The notes beneath the pieces were generated by a model, which did no database searches, was not told where the DNA came from, and saw only the letters and a program-made list of their open reading frames with translations. A stretch of 64,000 nucleotides of DNA from Catenovulum sediminis (GTDB lineage Bacteria > Pseudomonadota > Gammaproteobacteria > Enterobacterales > Alteromonadaceae): the NCBI RefSeq assembly GCF_007289895.1, contig NZ_CP041660.1, positions 744,001-808,000 on the forward strand, written 5' to 3'. Position 1 is the first letter of the stretch. Each line of letters starts with the position of its first letter. Positions 17,313 to 28,200 of this stretch are shown here, piece after piece. The position numbers were made by a program, and so were the translations under genes.

Positions 17313-19208
17313 TTACTGTGTTGCGGTTTGGTATTTCACAACTTCCGCTTGCTCACGTAAACCATCAATTAACGCTTGGTAGTGATAATCAACTAAGGCT
17401 GATTCTAATCGTTGCTGCGTCGCAACATCAATTTCCTGCACTTCAGCTTCAAGTACATCCAACACTTTGATTAATGCAAACTTTGACGGATTCATCTCAA
17501 CCCAGCTAACAGAAACCTGTTCATTGGGCTCTGCCATTTCAAATGCTTTTTTAACAACAGCGGCGGGTACATCACTACCATAACGCTCTACTTCCGCAGC
17601 GGTTTTGAAGCTTAAGCCAAAATCAGCCAATTCATTCTCGATGCTTTCACCAGCAGCCAATTTAGCAGTTGACTCGTCTACCCATTGTTGCGCAACGTCT
17701 TGAGCCATTTCTGTTTCAACTGACGCTTTAACCTGAGCCCGAACTTCTTGCAGAGGTAGCGTACGAGCTTCCTGATATTCGTTAACACGAACAACCACTA
17801 AATGTTCACCAGAAATCTCGATTACACTACTGTTATAACCTTGCTCTCGTACATCATCTGACAGTGCTGCTTCCGTCACTTTGCGTTCGTTAAATGGGAA
17901 GCTTTGACTTGTCAATGCCGTTAGTCCTGTGTGTTTAACCTCTAAATCAACGGCTTCTGCTGCATCAGCCAAAGTCGTCGGTATTTCAAACGCTAAATCA
18001 GCTAATGTTTGTTGTTTCTCGAGGAATATATCACGCGCTTTATCATTTTGAATCTGGCTGACTAAATCATCACGTACTTCTTGTAATGGTTTTACGGTTT
18101 CTTCTTCAATACCCGTCAACTTGATGATATGAAAACCAAATGAAGACTCTACCAGTCCAGAAACATCACCAACCTGCTGTAAAGCAAAAGCCGCTTCTTC
18201 AAATGCGGGATCCATAACACCTTTAGTAAAGAAGTCTAAATCGCCTCCATTTTCGCCAGAAAAAGTATCATCTGAGTGTGCTCTAGCGAGCTCAGAAAAA
18301 TCAGCACCCGCATTAATTTCAGCTAACAGCTTTGTTGCTTCTTCCTCTGCCGCTTGCGCATCTTCACTACTGTCAATTAAGATATGAGATGCACGTCTTC
18401 TTTCTGGTTTCAGGTAGCTGCTCTGGTTAGCCTGATAAAATTCGGCTATTTCTTGCTCAGTGACCTCGATGTTTGCTGCAACATCTTCTAATTTCAATTC
18501 AACATAAGCTAAATCTATTTGCTGTGGCGTTTCATACTTATCTAAATTCATATCATAGTAAGCCTGAATTTCTTCTTCCGTCGCTTCGACTGAATCGCGG
18601 AATAATTCAACTGGGATTTCCAGATATTCAAGGTTACGTTTTTGTAATTGTAGTGCTTGGAATGCTTTTGCTTCATGCTCTAAGACAAATCCGGTATCCG
18701 TAATCGCCTGAACTAATGCACGACGGGTTAAGTCTTCACGCATACTATCTCTAAATTTTGCTGGCGTGTAATTGGCACGTGTTAATAATTGTAAGTATCT
18801 GTCATTATTAAATTTGCCATCTACCTGAAATTCAGGCATTTCAAAAATCGTCTTTTTGATTTCTTCATCACTAATACGAATATCTAAACGTGTTGCTAAA
18901 TCGCTAATCAGTTTTTCTGAAATCAAACGCTCCAGAATACCTTGTTTAAAATTAGCTAAATAGGCAGGATCAGAGGCGATTTGGCTAAACATTTCACCAA
19001 ATTGAGATTCCATACGAGCTTTCTCATTCTCATACGCTCTCTCTAACTGACTGCGTTTAATTTCATTACCATTTACTTCTGCTGCACTGGGTTCACTACC
19101 TGAGTTGATATATGAACCGACACCTGCCAATGCAAAACTGAAAATCACTAAACCGAGTATTATTTTAGCGACGGGTCCTTGGCTACCTTCACGGATTTTT
19201 TCTAACAT
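17313..19208 (-). CDS. ppiD: Periplasmic folding chaperone / peptidyl-prolyl isomerase PpiD
   Basis: 631 residues with the expected architecture. There is a short cytoplasmic N-terminus, one membrane anchor (about 17-36, ILGLVIFSFALAGVGSYI), a SurA-N-like chaperone domain, a PpiC-type parvulin domain (about 265-360, with ASHILID...GGDLDFF), then a long C-terminal chaperone region. PpiD sits at the Sec translocon and assists newly exported proteins. Its position directly after hupB is the conserved gammaproteobacterial order. It is separated from hupB by a terminator, so it probably has its own promoter in the 158-bp gap. Confidence 0.96.
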   Translation of the reverse strand: MLEKIREGSQGPVAKIILGLVIFSFALAGVGSYINSGSEPSAAEVNGNEIKRSQLERAYENEKARMESQFGEMFSQIASDPAYLANFKQGILERLISEKLISDLATRLDIRISDEEIKKTIFEMPEFQVDGKFNNDRYLQLLTRANYTPAKFRDSMREDLTRRALVQAITDTGFVLEHEAKAFQALQLQKRNLEYLEIPVELFRDSVEATEEEIQAYYDMNLDKYETPQQIDLAYVELKLEDVAANIEVTEQEIAEFYQANQSSYLKPERRRASHILIDSSEDAQAAEEEATKLLAEINAGADFSELARAHSDDTFSGENGGDLDFFTKGVMDPAFEEAAFALQQVGDVSGLVESSFGFHIIKLTGIEEETVKPLQEVRDDLVSQIQNDKARDIFLEKQQTLADLAFEIPTTLADAAEAVDLEVKHTGLTALTSQSFPFNERKVTEAALSDDVREQGYNSSVIEISGEHLVVVRVNEYQEARTLPLQEVRAQVKASVETEMAQDVAQQWVDESTAKLAAGESIENELADFGLSFKTAAEVERYGSDVPAAVVKKAFEMAEPNEQVSVSWVEMNPSKFALIKVLDVLEAEVQEIDVATQQRLESALVDYHYQALIDGLREQAEVVKYQTATQ

Positions 19209-19307
19209 GCTGGATCTCTTCTTAAGTTAAGTACTTATTGGGTCAAGAACTTAATTGAGTGTGGTTATTAAACCGAGTAAGAAAATTCTATTGTTCAGAA
19301 ACAAAGA

Positions 19308-19331
19308 AGGCTTCGATTTCGGTCGAAGCCT
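19308..19331 (-). terminator. hupB terminator
   Basis: An eight-base perfect stem AGGCTTCG/CGAAGCCT with an 8-base loop, followed on the minus strand by TTCTTTGTTT. It lies 36 bp past the hupB stop. Confidence 0.8.
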
Positions 19332-19366
19332 GCCTTACGATACTGGCAATACAAGTCAGTAATTTT

Positions 19367-19642
19367 TTATTTATTTACTGCATCTTTTAACGCTTTGCCC
19401 GGCTTAAATGCAGGGATATTTGCAGCTGCAATTTCAATCGCTTCACCTGACTGAGGGTTACGGCCCGTACGAGCGGCTCTCTCACGTACAGAGAAAGTAC
19501 CAAAGCCAACTAAAGCAACTTGATCACCTTCTTGCAAGGATTCAGTAACGGCTTCTATAAAAGAATCTAATGCACGACCTGCTGATGCTTTTGAGATATC
19601 AGCGCCCGCTGCAATTTTGTCAATGAGTTGAGACTTGTTCAA
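19367..19642 (-). CDS. hupB: DNA-binding protein HU-beta
   Basis: 91 residues, the exact length of HU-beta. It has the dimerisation helices [18 protein letters not shown] and the DNA-binding beta arm [20 protein letters not shown]...[17 protein letters not shown] is a nucleoid protein that bends and compacts DNA. It sits between lon and ppiD, as in E. coli. A GGGGAT-type ribosome site precedes the ATG (complement of 19640-19642), and a TATAAT-like -10 lies about 20 bp upstream. Confidence 0.98.
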   Translation of the reverse strand: MNKSQLIDKIAAGADISKASAGRALDSFIEAVTESLQEGDQVALVGFGTFSVRERAARTGRNPQSGEAIEIAAANIPAFKPGKALKDAVNK

Positions 19643-19791
19643 GATTTCATCCCCTTCAATTGTTATTATACTGCCACTATATCGAGCACGAACGCCGATG
19701 CGGCTTAATTAGTCAAGATTTTATATCAGGCTTACTGGTACTAATCAAGTAAGTAAACCTAACTTTGCCTATTTTTTACGAATTTTGCTGC

Positions 19792-19812
19792 AGCCCCTGC
19801 ACTGCAAGGGCT
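19792..19812. repeat. Hairpin in the lon-hupB gap
   Basis: The arms AGCCCCTGCA and TGCAAGGGCT are separated by one base and can form a ten-pair stem (one G-U). It lies 67 bp after the lon stop on the minus strand. No T run follows it on the minus strand, so it may be an RNA processing or weak termination structure rather than a classical terminator. Confidence 0.45.
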
Positions 19813-19878
19813 GACTAAACTTCTCAAGGCTACCATAAAAAATTCAAATAAGAAGCCCCTAAACTGCAAGAAATGCAA

Positions 19879-22227
19879 TTATTTTACAATTTCAAAGCCT
19901 TCTGGTGGCGATTCTAGCGCAATATTCAAGACATCGTCGATCCATTTAACTGGATGAATTTCCAAATCACCAATCACATTAGCGGGGATCTCTTTTAAAT
20001 CACGTGCATTATCTTTCGGGATAATCACGGTTTTAATTCCACCCCGGTGTGCTGCCAACAGTTTCTCTTTCAACCCACCGATTGCTAATACTTCACCGCG
20101 CAATGTGATTTCGCCGGTCATCGCCACATCACAACGCACCGGGTTACCCGTTAAACAAGAAACAAGCGCAGTACACATTGCTATACCCGCACTGGGTCCG
20201 TCTTTAGGTGTCGCACCTTCAGGAACATGAACATGGATATCGCGTTTTTCGTAGAAATCTTCAGCGATGCGTAACTTGCTTGCACGCGCCCTAACAACGG
20301 ACATGGCCGCTTGAATGGACTCTTGCATAACATCCCCCAAGGAACCAGTTGAAGTCATTTTACCTTTCCCTGGAACAGCCGTAGTTTCAATTGTTAGTAA
20401 GTCACCACCAACCTCAGTCCAAGCCAAACCTGTGACCTGACCAATTTGGTTTTCATCGTCTGCTTTACCATAATCAAAACGCTGGACACCTAAAAATTCA
20501 TTTAAGTTATCTTGTCCTATTTTTACTGTCTTAATGCTCTTATCCATTAAAATAGTTTTAACGGCTTTGCGACACAATTTCGATATCTCGCGCTCTAGAC
20601 TCCGTACGCCAGCCTCACGCGTGTAATAGCGAATAATGCCTAATATTGCTGATTCCTCAATTTCAATTTCGCCTTTTTTCAAACCATTACGTTCGATTTG
20701 TTTAGGGATCAAGTGGCGTTGTGCAATGTTAAGCTTTTCATCTTCGGTATAACCGGCCAAACGAATGACTTCCATCCGATCTAACAACGGACCGGGAATC
20801 CGCATACTATTAGAAGTTGCAACAAACATCACGTCTGACAAGTCGTAATCAACTTCCAAATAATGGTCAGCAAAGGCATTATTTTGTTCTGGGTCAAGAA
20901 CTTCTAGCAAAGCAGATGAGGGATCACCGCGCATATCCGCCGACATTTTATCGATTTCATCTAACAAAAACAGTGGATTTTTAACGGCTACTTTTGTCAT
21001 ATTCTGAACGATTTTACCCGGCATTGAACCAATATACGTTCTCCGATGGCCTCTAATCTCAGCTTCATCGCGTACACCACCCAGTGCCATGCGAACATAT
21101 TTGCGGCCAGTCGCTTTAGCAATTGATTGACCCAGTGAAGTTTTACCGACCCCCGGCGGGCCCACTAAACATAAAATAGGCCCTTTTACTTTATTTGTTC
21201 TTTGCTGAACCGCTAGATACTCAATAATACGCTCTTTAACCTTGTCTAAGCCATAATGATCTTTATCTAAGATCTCTTGTGCAGCAGGTAGATTCTTCTT
21301 CACTTTTGAGCGTTTTTTCCATGGAACAGACGAGATTGCATCAATATAACTCCGTACTACTGTCGCTTCAGCCGACATAGGAGACATCATTTTTAGCTTT
21401 TGCAGTTCTGCTAAGGCTTTTTCTTCTGCCTCTTTAGGCATACCTGACTCTTTGATTTTGGTTTGTAACGTTTCAAACTCATCAGGTGCATCATCTAGTT
21501 CACCCAGCTCTTTCTGAATCGCTTTCATTTGCTCATTCAGATAATATTCGCGCTGGCTTTTTTCCATTTGTTTCTTAACCCTGCCGCGGATTTTTTTCTC
21601 GACTTGTAGTAAATCGATTTCACTCTCCATCAACGCCATTAAAAACTCTAGACGCTCCGAGATATCAACGATTTCCAAAACCGTTTGTTTATCATCTAGT
21701 TTAAGCGGCATGTGAGCAGCCATGGTATCGGCCAGTCTTGCTGGCTCTTCGATCCCATTTAACGAAGTTAAGACTTCAGGTGGTATCTTTTTATTTAATT
21801 TTACATACCCTTCAAACTGATTCACGGCAGAACGGATTAAAACTTCCTGCTCTCGCTCGTCAATATCAGGCGCATGAATAAAATCAACTTCTGCAGAGAA
21901 AAACTCGTCTGTTTGTAAATAACGATTAATTTTTCCGCGCTGATTACCTTCAACAAGGACTTTTACCGTACCATCCGGTAATTTTAGTAGTTGTAAGATG
22001 GTAGCAACTGTGCCCACTTCATAAATATCTCCAGTGGCTGGCTCGTCAATCGAAGCATCTTTTTGAGCCACCAAAAATATTTGTTTGTCATTTTCCATCG
22101 CAGCTTCTAAACAACGTATGGATTTTTCACGACCGACAAACAATGGAATAACCATATGTGGATACACAACTACATCACGCAGTGCTAATACCGGAATATC
22201 GATACGCCCGGATGTTTCTATCGTCAT
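19879..22227 (-). CDS. lon: ATP-dependent protease Lon
   Basis: 782 residues, full length for bacterial LonA. The N-terminal substrate-binding domain spans about 10-200, followed by a coiled coil. The AAA+ module has Walker [10 protein letters not shown] and Walker [10 protein letters not shown]. The C-terminal serine-lysine protease domain includes the nucleophile motif [11 protein letters not shown] and the catalytic Lys region [14 protein letters not shown]. It degrades misfolded and regulatory proteins in the cytoplasm. A sigma-32 promoter is visible upstream. It lies in the conserved clpX-lon-hupB order, downstream of the clpX terminator. Confidence 0.98.
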   Translation of the reverse strand: MTIETSGRIDIPVLALRDVVVYPHMVIPLFVGREKSIRCLEAAMENDKQIFLVAQKDASIDEPATGDIYEVGTVATILQLLKLPDGTVKVLVEGNQRGKINRYLQTDEFFSAEVDFIHAPDIDEREQEVLIRSAVNQFEGYVKLNKKIPPEVLTSLNGIEEPARLADTMAAHMPLKLDDKQTVLEIVDISERLEFLMALMESEIDLLQVEKKIRGRVKKQMEKSQREYYLNEQMKAIQKELGELDDAPDEFETLQTKIKESGMPKEAEEKALAELQKLKMMSPMSAEATVVRSYIDAISSVPWKKRSKVKKNLPAAQEILDKDHYGLDKVKERIIEYLAVQQRTNKVKGPILCLVGPPGVGKTSLGQSIAKATGRKYVRMALGGVRDEAEIRGHRRTYIGSMPGKIVQNMTKVAVKNPLFLLDEIDKMSADMRGDPSSALLEVLDPEQNNAFADHYLEVDYDLSDVMFVATSNSMRIPGPLLDRMEVIRLAGYTEDEKLNIAQRHLIPKQIERNGLKKGEIEIEESAILGIIRYYTREAGVRSLEREISKLCRKAVKTILMDKSIKTVKIGQDNLNEFLGVQRFDYGKADDENQIGQVTGLAWTEVGGDLLTIETTAVPGKGKMTSTGSLGDVMQESIQAAMSVVRARASKLRIAEDFYEKRDIHVHVPEGATPKDGPSAGIAMCTALVSCLTGNPVRCDVAMTGEITLRGEVLAIGGLKEKLLAAHRGGIKTVIIPKDNARDLKEIPANVIGDLEIHPVKWIDDVLNIALESPPEGFEIVK

Positions 22228-22266
22228 ATTAAGCTTCTCTTTCCGCTGAATTGTTATAACCTTTTT

Positions 22267-22294
22267 ATATGGGGTTCAATATAACCATATCAAG
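22267..22294 (-). promoter_or_regulatory. Heat-shock (sigma-32) promoter of lon
   Basis: The minus strand reads CTTGAT, 14 bases, then CCCCAT followed by AT. Compared with the sigma-32 consensus CTTGAA-N14-CCCCAT it differs at one position. It lies 40 bp upstream of the lon ATG, so lon is expected to be induced by heat, as in E. coli. Confidence 0.85.
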
Positions 22295-22360
22295 CAATTA
22301 AACCAATCCCTTGCAATTAAATAATGTCTTTAGGTTGCGTTTAACTGCTTGATAGAACAA

Positions 22361-22383
22361 AAAACCCGCACGAAGCGGGTTTT
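22361..22383 (-). terminator. clpX terminator
   Basis: Arms AAAACCCGC and GCGGGTTTT with a 5-base loop lie 3 bp past the clpX stop. The symmetrical A and T tracts allow it to act on the minus strand, ending the clpP-clpX transcript before the lon promoter. Confidence 0.88.
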
Positions 22384-22386
22384 TAA

Positions 22387-23676
22387 CTATTCTGATACGG
22401 CTTGTTTATTACTGTTTTCGTATATCAGTAATGGGTCTGACTCACCACCAATGACGGTTTCGTCTATCACCACTTTACTGACATCATCTAACGAGGGAAG
22501 TTGATACATGGTGTCCAGTAGAACATTTTCTAAGATCGAACGTAAACCTCGCGCACCGGTTTTGCGTTCCATTGCTTTACGAGCAATTGCATGTAAAGCA
22601 TCATCCCGAAATTCTAATTCTACATCTTCCATTTCAAACAGTGCAGAATATTGCTTGGTTAATGCATTTTTCGGCTGACTTAAAATTTGAATTAAAGCAG
22701 CTTCGTCTAATTCAGATAAAGTCGCAACAACAGGTAAACGTCCAATAAACTCAGGAATCAAACCATATTTCACCAAGTCTTCTGGTTGAACATCTGCAAA
22801 TTTCTGACTTAAAGTTTGCTCTTCATCTTTGGTTTTAACGGTCGCGCCAAAACCAATGCCTGTCCCTTTCGCTGTTCGTTGTTCAACAACCTTTTCTAAG
22901 CCAGCAAACGCGCCACCACAGATAAATAAAATCTTAGAAGTATCAACTTGCAAGAATTCTTGCTGTGGATGCTTACGCCCACCTTGTGGAGGTACAGAAG
23001 CAACTGTGCCTTCAATAAGCTTCAATAACGCCTGTTGAACGCCTTCACCCGATACATCCCGAGTAATCGATGGGTTATCGGATTTACGAGAAATTTTGTC
23101 AATTTCATCAATATAAACAATACCGCGCTGCGCCAATTCGACATCATAGTCGCATTTTTGCAATAACTTTTGAATGATATTTTCAACATCCTCACCAACA
23201 TAACCTGCTTCGGTTAAGGTCGTCGCGTCAGCCATTGTAAATGGCACGTCCAAAAATCTCGCAAGCGTCTCAGCCAATAATGTTTTACCACTACCGGTTG
23301 GACCAATAAGCAAAATATTACTTTTACCAAGTTCTACATTGGTTTTAGTTTTTTCACTATTTCTTAAGCGCTTATAGTGGTTATATACCGCGACCGACAA
23401 AACTTTCTTAGCTTGCTGTTGATCAATAACATAATCATCTAAATGTTTATGTATTTCAGATGGCGTTGGTAATTTTTCTTTAACCGACTTGGCTTCTGGT
23501 GCGATTTCTTTAATTTCTTCGCGAATAATATCATTGCACAACTCAACGCATTCATCACAAATGAATACCGATGGACCCGCAATTAACTTGCGGACTTCAT
23601 GCTGACTTTTACCACAGAATGAGCAATGCAATAATTTATTATCGCCTGACCCATCACCTTTGCGGGAATCTGTCAT
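22387..23676 (-). CDS. clpX: ATP-dependent Clp protease ATP-binding subunit ClpX
   Basis: 429 residues. The N-terminal C4 zinc-binding domain ([14 protein letters not shown]...CDECVELC, about 18-50) binds adaptors and substrates. The AAA+ module has Walker A GPTGSGKT, Walker [11 protein letters not shown] and the pore/RKH loop GGRKHPQQ. The unfoldase feeds ClpP, including proteins carrying the ssrA tag made by the tmRNA at 40836. It is 64 bp after clpP. Confidence 0.98.
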   Translation of the reverse strand: MTDSRKGDGSGDNKLLHCSFCGKSQHEVRKLIAGPSVFICDECVELCNDIIREEIKEIAPEAKSVKEKLPTPSEIHKHLDDYVIDQQQAKKVLSVAVYNHYKRLRNSEKTKTNVELGKSNILLIGPTGSGKTLLAETLARFLDVPFTMADATTLTEAGYVGEDVENIIQKLLQKCDYDVELAQRGIVYIDEIDKISRKSDNPSITRDVSGEGVQQALLKLIEGTVASVPPQGGRKHPQQEFLQVDTSKILFICGGAFAGLEKVVEQRTAKGTGIGFGATVKTKDEEQTLSQKFADVQPEDLVKYGLIPEFIGRLPVVATLSELDEAALIQILSQPKNALTKQYSALFEMEDVELEFRDDALHAIARKAMERKTGARGLRSILENVLLDTMYQLPSLDDVSKVVIDETVIGGESDPLLIYENSNKQAVSE

Positions 23677-23740
23677 TTACCTACCTCTATCATTTCTATT
23701 CGCGGTTAGTCTTGCAACGTATAATAAAGCTATGACTTTA

Positions 23741-24373
23741 TTATTTTAAACGAGTTTCGTCACGATGCGATAATATCTTGTCGACTAAACCGTATTCTAA
23801 CGCAGCATCTGCCGTCATAAAGTTATCACGATCAGTATCATGCGCTACGCGCTCATAATCTTGTCCTGTGTGCTCGGCCATTAATCGATTTAACTTCTCT
23901 TTAATAGCTAAAATTTCACGAGCATGTATTTCAAAATCAGACGCTTGACCTTGGAAACCACCTAAAGGCTGGTGAATCATGACACGTGAGTTCGGCAGGC
24001 AAAAACGCTTACCTTTAGCCCCACCAGACAATAAAAATGCACCCATACTGGCAGCTTGCCCAATACAAACGGTCGAAACGTCAGGTTTGATAAATTTCAT
24101 TGTATCATAAATTGCCATTCCTGCAGTAACAGAACCACCTGGCGAATTTATGTATATATGAATATCTTTTTCTGGGTTCTCTGATTCCAAAAATAATAAT
24201 TGAGCTACGATTAGGTTGGCCATATGATCTTCAACCTGACCGACTAAAAATATTACACGCTCTTTCAGGAGTCGAGAGTAAATATCAAACGAACGTTCGC
24301 CTTTTGCTGTTTGTTCAATAACAATTGGAACAAGTGCACTCATTGGATCGAAAGAAGAATTTTGTGTATTCAT
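23741..24373 (-). CDS. clpP: ATP-dependent Clp protease proteolytic subunit ClpP
   Basis: 210 residues from ATG 24373 (MNTQNSSF), which has an AGGA ribosome site. The frame is open 15 codons further upstream, but that part overlaps a hairpin and is not family sequence. The catalytic Ser lies in [11 protein letters not shown] and the His in MIHQPLGG; the Asp completes the triad further on. The mature protein probably begins near ALVPIVIEQ after propeptide cleavage. It forms a tetradecamer with ClpX. Confidence 0.98.
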   Translation of the reverse strand: MNTQNSSFDPMSALVPIVIEQTAKGERSFDIYSRLLKERVIFLVGQVEDHMANLIVAQLLFLESENPEKDIHIYINSPGGSVTAGMAIYDTMKFIKPDVSTVCIGQAASMGAFLLSGGAKGKRFCLPNSRVMIHQPLGGFQGQASDFEIHAREILAIKEKLNRLMAEHTGQDYERVAHDTDRDNFMTADAALEYGLVDKILSHRDETRLK

Positions 24374-24396
24374 GAATTCCTTTGCTCTATAAATAA

Positions 24397-24429
24397 AAAT
24401 GGCCTGAACGAATAACATTCAAGCCATTT
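24397..24429 (-). terminator. Terminator/attenuator between tig and clpP
   Basis: On the minus strand, twelve-base arms AAATGGCTTGAA and TTCAGGCCATTT (one G-U pair) enclose a 9-base loop and are followed by TTTATTTATAG. It lies 43 bp after tig and 24 bp before the clpP ATG. The same sequence contains CTTGAA followed 13 bases later by GGCCAT, a possible weak sigma-32 promoter for clpP. Confidence 0.75.
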
Positions 24430-24471
24430 AAACAAGGTGACCCCTGCTTAGTCAATCAGAAAAATGAATAA

Positions 24472-25770
24472 TTATGCTTGTTTATTCATAATTTCGTCAA
24501 AAGATTTTGCGATAGTCTCAACTTGAGCCTGATCAAGGATAAAGTCAATAGCTTGATCTTCCATCACAACATTTTGAATGTTCGCTAACATCTCTTTGTT
24601 GTTGTAGTAGTACTCAACAACTTCTTCTGGAGATTCATAAGCAGAAGCCATAGTTTCTACAGTTTCTTTTACGCGCGCTTCGTCAACTTTGATCTCATTC
24701 GCTTTCACTAACTCTGATAATAATAAGCCAGTTTTAACTCGGCGCTCAGCTTGATCTTTAAACAATTCTGCAGGTAATTCAGGCATGTTTTGTTGACCAT
24801 TGCCAAAACGTTGTACCGCTTGTTGGCGTAAAGCATCAATTTCTTGCTCAACCAACGCTTGTGGCACATCAATACTCACTGAATCCAATAATGCCGAAAT
24901 AGTATTTTCTTTGGTTTTTGCTTTAAGCGTTTGTTTCAATTCACGCTCCATGTTTTGACGAACTTCTTTTTTAAGTGCGTCAATCCCACCTTCTTCAATA
25001 CCAAATAACTTGATGAACTCGTCATCGATTTCAGGTAAAACACGTTCTTCAACTTTGTTTACCTTGATTTTGAAAACCGCAGGTTTACCTTTCAAGTTTT
25101 CAGCGTGGTACTCTTCAGGGAAAGTGACTTCAATTTCTTTCTCATCACCTGCTGATAAACCGATAATTCCTTCTTCAAAGCCTGGAATCATGCGTCCAGA
25201 GCCTATTTCGATATCAAAGCCTTCAGCTTTACCGCCATCAAAAACTTCGCCGTCGATTAAACCTTCAAAATCTAAGTTGATGCGACTACCGTCTGCGGCC
25301 GCACTGTCAACTGTTTCAAATTTAGAATGTTGCTTGCGTAAAGTTTCCAACATATTTTCTAAATCTTCATCTGTTACTTCAGCTGTTGGCTTTTCAACTT
25401 TTAAAGCTTCTAAACCTTCTACCTGAACTTCTGGATAAACTTCAAATACGGCAGTAAATTTAAAATCTTCACCATCGTTTAACGACTGTTCTTGTATTTG
25501 AGGCGTACCTGCTGGGTTCAATTTTTCTTGAACAACCGCCTGATAAAAATTTTGTTGGATAACTTCTTGAGCAACTTCTTGACGTACAGCTGCACCAAAA
25601 CGTTTTTTAATTACGCTTACAGGAACCTTACCAGGACGAAAACCATCAATTCGCTGAGTTTTTGCCAAACGTTGTAGACGACTTTTAACTGCAGATTCAA
25701 CTGTGTCCGCAGGAACTGTAATTGTCACTCGGCGTTCTAAGCCTTGAGTTGTTTCAACAGAAACTTGCAT
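24472..25770 (-). CDS. tig: Trigger factor
   Basis: 432 residues, standard length. The N-terminal ribosome-binding domain includes [17 protein letters not shown] (about 43-60). The FKBP-type peptidyl-prolyl isomerase domain is at about 150-245 ([21 protein letters not shown]), and the long helical C-terminal arms form the chaperone cradle. It acts at the ribosome exit tunnel. It is the first gene of the tig-clpP-clpX block, downstream of a tRNA cluster on the same strand. Confidence 0.98.
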   Translation of the reverse strand: MQVSVETTQGLERRVTITVPADTVESAVKSRLQRLAKTQRIDGFRPGKVPVSVIKKRFGAAVRQEVAQEVIQQNFYQAVVQEKLNPAGTPQIQEQSLNDGEDFKFTAVFEVYPEVQVEGLEALKVEKPTAEVTDEDLENMLETLRKQHSKFETVDSAAADGSRINLDFEGLIDGEVFDGGKAEGFDIEIGSGRMIPGFEEGIIGLSAGDEKEIEVTFPEEYHAENLKGKPAVFKIKVNKVEERVLPEIDDEFIKLFGIEEGGIDALKKEVRQNMERELKQTLKAKTKENTISALLDSVSIDVPQALVEQEIDALRQQAVQRFGNGQQNMPELPAELFKDQAERRVKTGLLLSELVKANEIKVDEARVKETVETMASAYESPEEVVEYYYNNKEMLANIQNVVMEDQAIDFILDQAQVETIAKSFDEIMNKQA

Positions 25771-26004
25771 TGCTATACCTCGAAATTACGAGCCTTTTGG
25801 CTCTTTTTTCCTTTGGGGCTTCTCTATTTTAGAGCCCAGAAACGACTGAATACCTAACCCAATAATTTTGCTAACTGAGAGTTGGTAGAATTCTGTACAT
25901 TAAAAAAATGACGCAGCATTATAGCTATGAGTCTGCAAGGAGTCGAGTAAGAATACAGATAAAGCGTAATTTTTTATAATGAAGCGTTAAAATTGAAGAA
26001 ATAG

Positions 26005-26081
26005 TGGTCGGTGATGCAAGATTCGAACTTGCGACCCCTTGGACCCAAACCAAGTGCGCTACCAGGCTGCGCTAATCACCG
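26005..26081 (-). tRNA. tRNA-Pro (UGG), distal copy
   Basis: The minus strand runs from CGGTGATTAGCGCAGCCTGG to ATCACCGACCA with an encoded CCA. The anticodon loop is TTTGGGT with anticodon TGG. It is identical in all 77 positions to the copy at 26315-26391 and is the last gene of the cluster, closest to tig. Confidence 0.96.
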
Positions 26082-26103
26082 ATACAAGGAATTCGAAAAG
26101 AAA

Positions 26104-26179
26104 TGGGGTGGCTGATGGGACTTGAACCCACGACAACCGGAATCACAATCCGGGGCTCTACCAACTGAGCTACAGCCAC
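26104..26179 (-). tRNA. tRNA-His (GUG)
   Basis: The minus strand reads GTGGCTGTAGCTCAGTTGG to CAGCCACCCCA. The anticodon loop contains GTG, the discriminator base is C and the CCA is encoded. Position 26180 supplies the G(-1) characteristic of tRNA-His. Confidence 0.96.
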
Positions 26180-26204
26180 CATATAAGGTGCAATTTTTTC
26201 TAAA

Positions 26205-26281
<77 letters not shown>

Positions 26282-26314
26282 ATATCGGGATCCTAACGAC
26301 TCATTTAGAAAGAG

Positions 26315-26391
26315 TGGTCGGTGATGCAAGATTCGAACTTGCGACCCCTTGGACCCAAACCAAGTGCGCTACCAGGCTGCGCTAATCACCG
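26315..26391 (-). tRNA. tRNA-Pro (UGG), promoter-proximal copy
   Basis: Same sequence as the copy at 26005-26081, including CCA. It is the first gene of the Pro-Arg-His-Pro cluster, about 35 bp downstream of a strong promoter. Confidence 0.96.
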
Positions 26392-26425
26392 ACTTATTGC
26401 GAGGTCCCCCTCGACAGCGGGGCGC

Positions 26426-26454
26426 ATATTACCTAGAACCATGAGGCAGGTCAA
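26426..26454 (-). promoter_or_regulatory. Sigma-70 promoter of the tRNA cluster
   Basis: On the minus strand, TTGACC is followed by 17 bases and TAATAT. A GC-rich discriminator, GCGCCCC, comes next, which is typical of stringently controlled stable-RNA promoters. It is 35 bp upstream of the first tRNA-Pro. Confidence 0.85.
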
Positions 26455-26667
26455 ACACTTTTTATAAGTTTTTTAATGAATTATCCGAATAAGTGTTTGT
26501 TTGTTTAATTTTAAATCAAAACGAACAAAAATAATGCACTTCAAGCCCAATGTTACACTTTTACCATGATAGTCGAATATAAAAGTCACCAACGTTGCAG
26601 GTACAAGTATCAGCAGATAAACGCCAAAATAAAACAAAGATCCACACAGTATACGAATATCAGATAT

Positions 26668-26696
26668 AAAAAAACCAGCCCAAGGCTGGTTTTTTT
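26668..26696 (-). terminator. Terminator of the chemoreceptor gene
   Basis: An A7 tract plus CCAGCC and GGCTGG plus a T7 tract with a 3-base loop. It lies 17 bp beyond the chemoreceptor stop and is symmetrical enough to act in both directions. Confidence 0.85.
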
Positions 26697-26712
26697 AGCT
26701 TAGTAAAATATA

Positions 26713-28200
26713 TTAATATTTAAATTGTTTAATCTGTTCTGACAATTGTTGTTCTACTTCAATCATAGCGCGTGTGCTGTGCTCTAGTTCATTTGTTTCT
26801 GATGCTAACTGGGTTGCACCATCTAACAAGTGCTCTATGCCCTGACTGACCTCTTTAGTTAACAGAGACTGTTCTTCAGTTGCACTGGCTATTTGAATAA
26901 TCATATCGTTAATGCCACTCATTTTATCTGAGATTGCTTTAAACGACTGTACCGTTTTTTCAGTTGATTCTATAGTTTCACTGACCAGCTCTTTGCTGCG
27001 GTATGACGCTTTATAAGAATCATCTGCACGACTTTGTAAAGAAGCAATAATACTTTCAATCTCTTCAGTTGATTGTCTGGTTTTACTCGCGAGTGAACGT
27101 ACTTCATCGGCAACCACCGCAAACCCTCGCCCGGTTTCACCAGCGCGCGCCGCTTCGATCGCCGCATTCAGTGCCAGTAAGTTAGTTTGTTCAGCAATAC
27201 CTTTAATCACATCCAGCACGCCACCGATATTCTCACTGGCAGATTTAAGCTCTGATGCGACTTTGGCGTTATTTTCTAACTCATCCACTAACTGTTGAAC
27301 ATGTTCTAAATTCGTTTGTACATCACTTCTACTTTGTGCTGCCATGTCAAAGGCTTCGGTGGTACTTGAAGCCGTCAGTTCTGCATTCTGTGCAATTTCA
27401 CCAGTTGCTTCAGACAATTGTTTTAAATAGTTGAGTGAGTGTTCGGTTTGCTCTTTCTGTTCATGTGTATTCATCGTAGTTTTGTGGCAAACGTCACTGA
27501 TAGTAGAAGACAACCCACCTAAACCACTCGCACCTTGTGCTACATCTGCAATGATATCTTGTATTTTTTGAATAAAACTATTGAAATTATTCGCAAGTGT
27601 GCCAATTTCATCATTTGTTTTAACCGGAATACGCTGTGTCAAATCACCACCACCGGCAGCAATATCACGCAATACATTACTCACTTGCGTTAGCGGCTCT
27701 ACAACTACTTTTCGAATTAAAATTAGCAGCAAAATACTTAAGACAATCATAGAAATGAACATTGAAGTCCATTTTTGATTCCACTGAGAAGATAGTCTTT
27801 CATCTACAGCTGAGCGAGAAAACGCAATCTTCACTTTACCAATTAATTCGCCATCATTACTGTTTATCTCATACCATCTAGCTTGGCCATCGAGCTCAAC
27901 TTCCTGCTTAAGTTTAGTCTCTGCCATATCTTTATCTCTGTGATCAGTGACTTTTACTTGCGCAATGATTGGATCAGGCATGTAAGCATCGATAATGCTT
28001 TGTATTAAGGGAAAATCATAGGAGAAAACGGGGTCTTGCAATATCACCTGCAACTGTTTAACAACTTCGGCTTTGTTGGCATCATACCTGTCATTCTCGT
28101 CACTTGTTTGTATCGTCATAGTCCAAAATGCGGCTATGCCCAAAACCACAAAGTTAACGATCAATAATACCACGAGTACTTTTTTGGCTATCGATTGCAT
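26713..28200 (-). CDS. Methyl-accepting chemotaxis protein
   Basis: 495 residues: membrane helix 1 (about 8-28), a short periplasmic region of about 115 residues, membrane helix 2 (about 146-166), a HAMP domain, and a cytoplasmic signalling domain. The hairpin tip is [19 protein letters not shown], followed by [15 protein letters not shown]. The periplasmic sensor is small and of no type I recognise; there is no C-terminal NWETF-like CheR/CheB tether. A flagellar sigma-28 promoter lies upstream, linking it to the motility regulon. A cheX-like gene lies about 750 bp upstream. Confidence 0.94.
   Translation of the reverse strand: MQSIAKKVLVVLLIVNFVVLGIAAFWTMTIQTSDENDRYDANKAEVVKQLQVILQDPVFSYDFPLIQSIIDAYMPDPIIAQVKVTDHRDKDMAETKLKQEVELDGQARWYEINSNDGELIGKVKIAFSRSAVDERLSSQWNQKWTSMFISMIVLSILLLILIRKVVVEPLTQVSNVLRDIAAGGGDLTQRIPVKTNDEIGTLANNFNSFIQKIQDIIADVAQGASGLGGLSSTISDVCHKTTMNTHEQKEQTEHSLNYLKQLSEATGEIAQNAELTASSTTEAFDMAAQSRSDVQTNLEHVQQLVDELENNAKVASELKSASENIGGVLDVIKGIAEQTNLLALNAAIEAARAGETGRGFAVVADEVRSLASKTRQSTEEIESIIASLQSRADDSYKASYRSKELVSETIESTEKTVQSFKAISDKMSGINDMIIQIASATEEQSLLTKEVSQGIEHLLDGATQLASETNELEHSTRAMIEVEQQLSEQIKQFKY

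Larger units (their letters stand above)
26392..26712. other. Intergenic region between tRNA cluster and chemoreceptor gene
   Basis: Contains the tRNA-cluster promoter (26426-26454) and the chemoreceptor terminator (26668-26696). The 210 bp between them are AT-rich and contain no gene I can support. Confidence 0.6.

Noticed and set aside
25010-25426. A 138-codon frame opposite tig
   Set aside because: It is a Ser/Lys-rich shadow of a highly conserved gene on the other strand; nothing supports translation.
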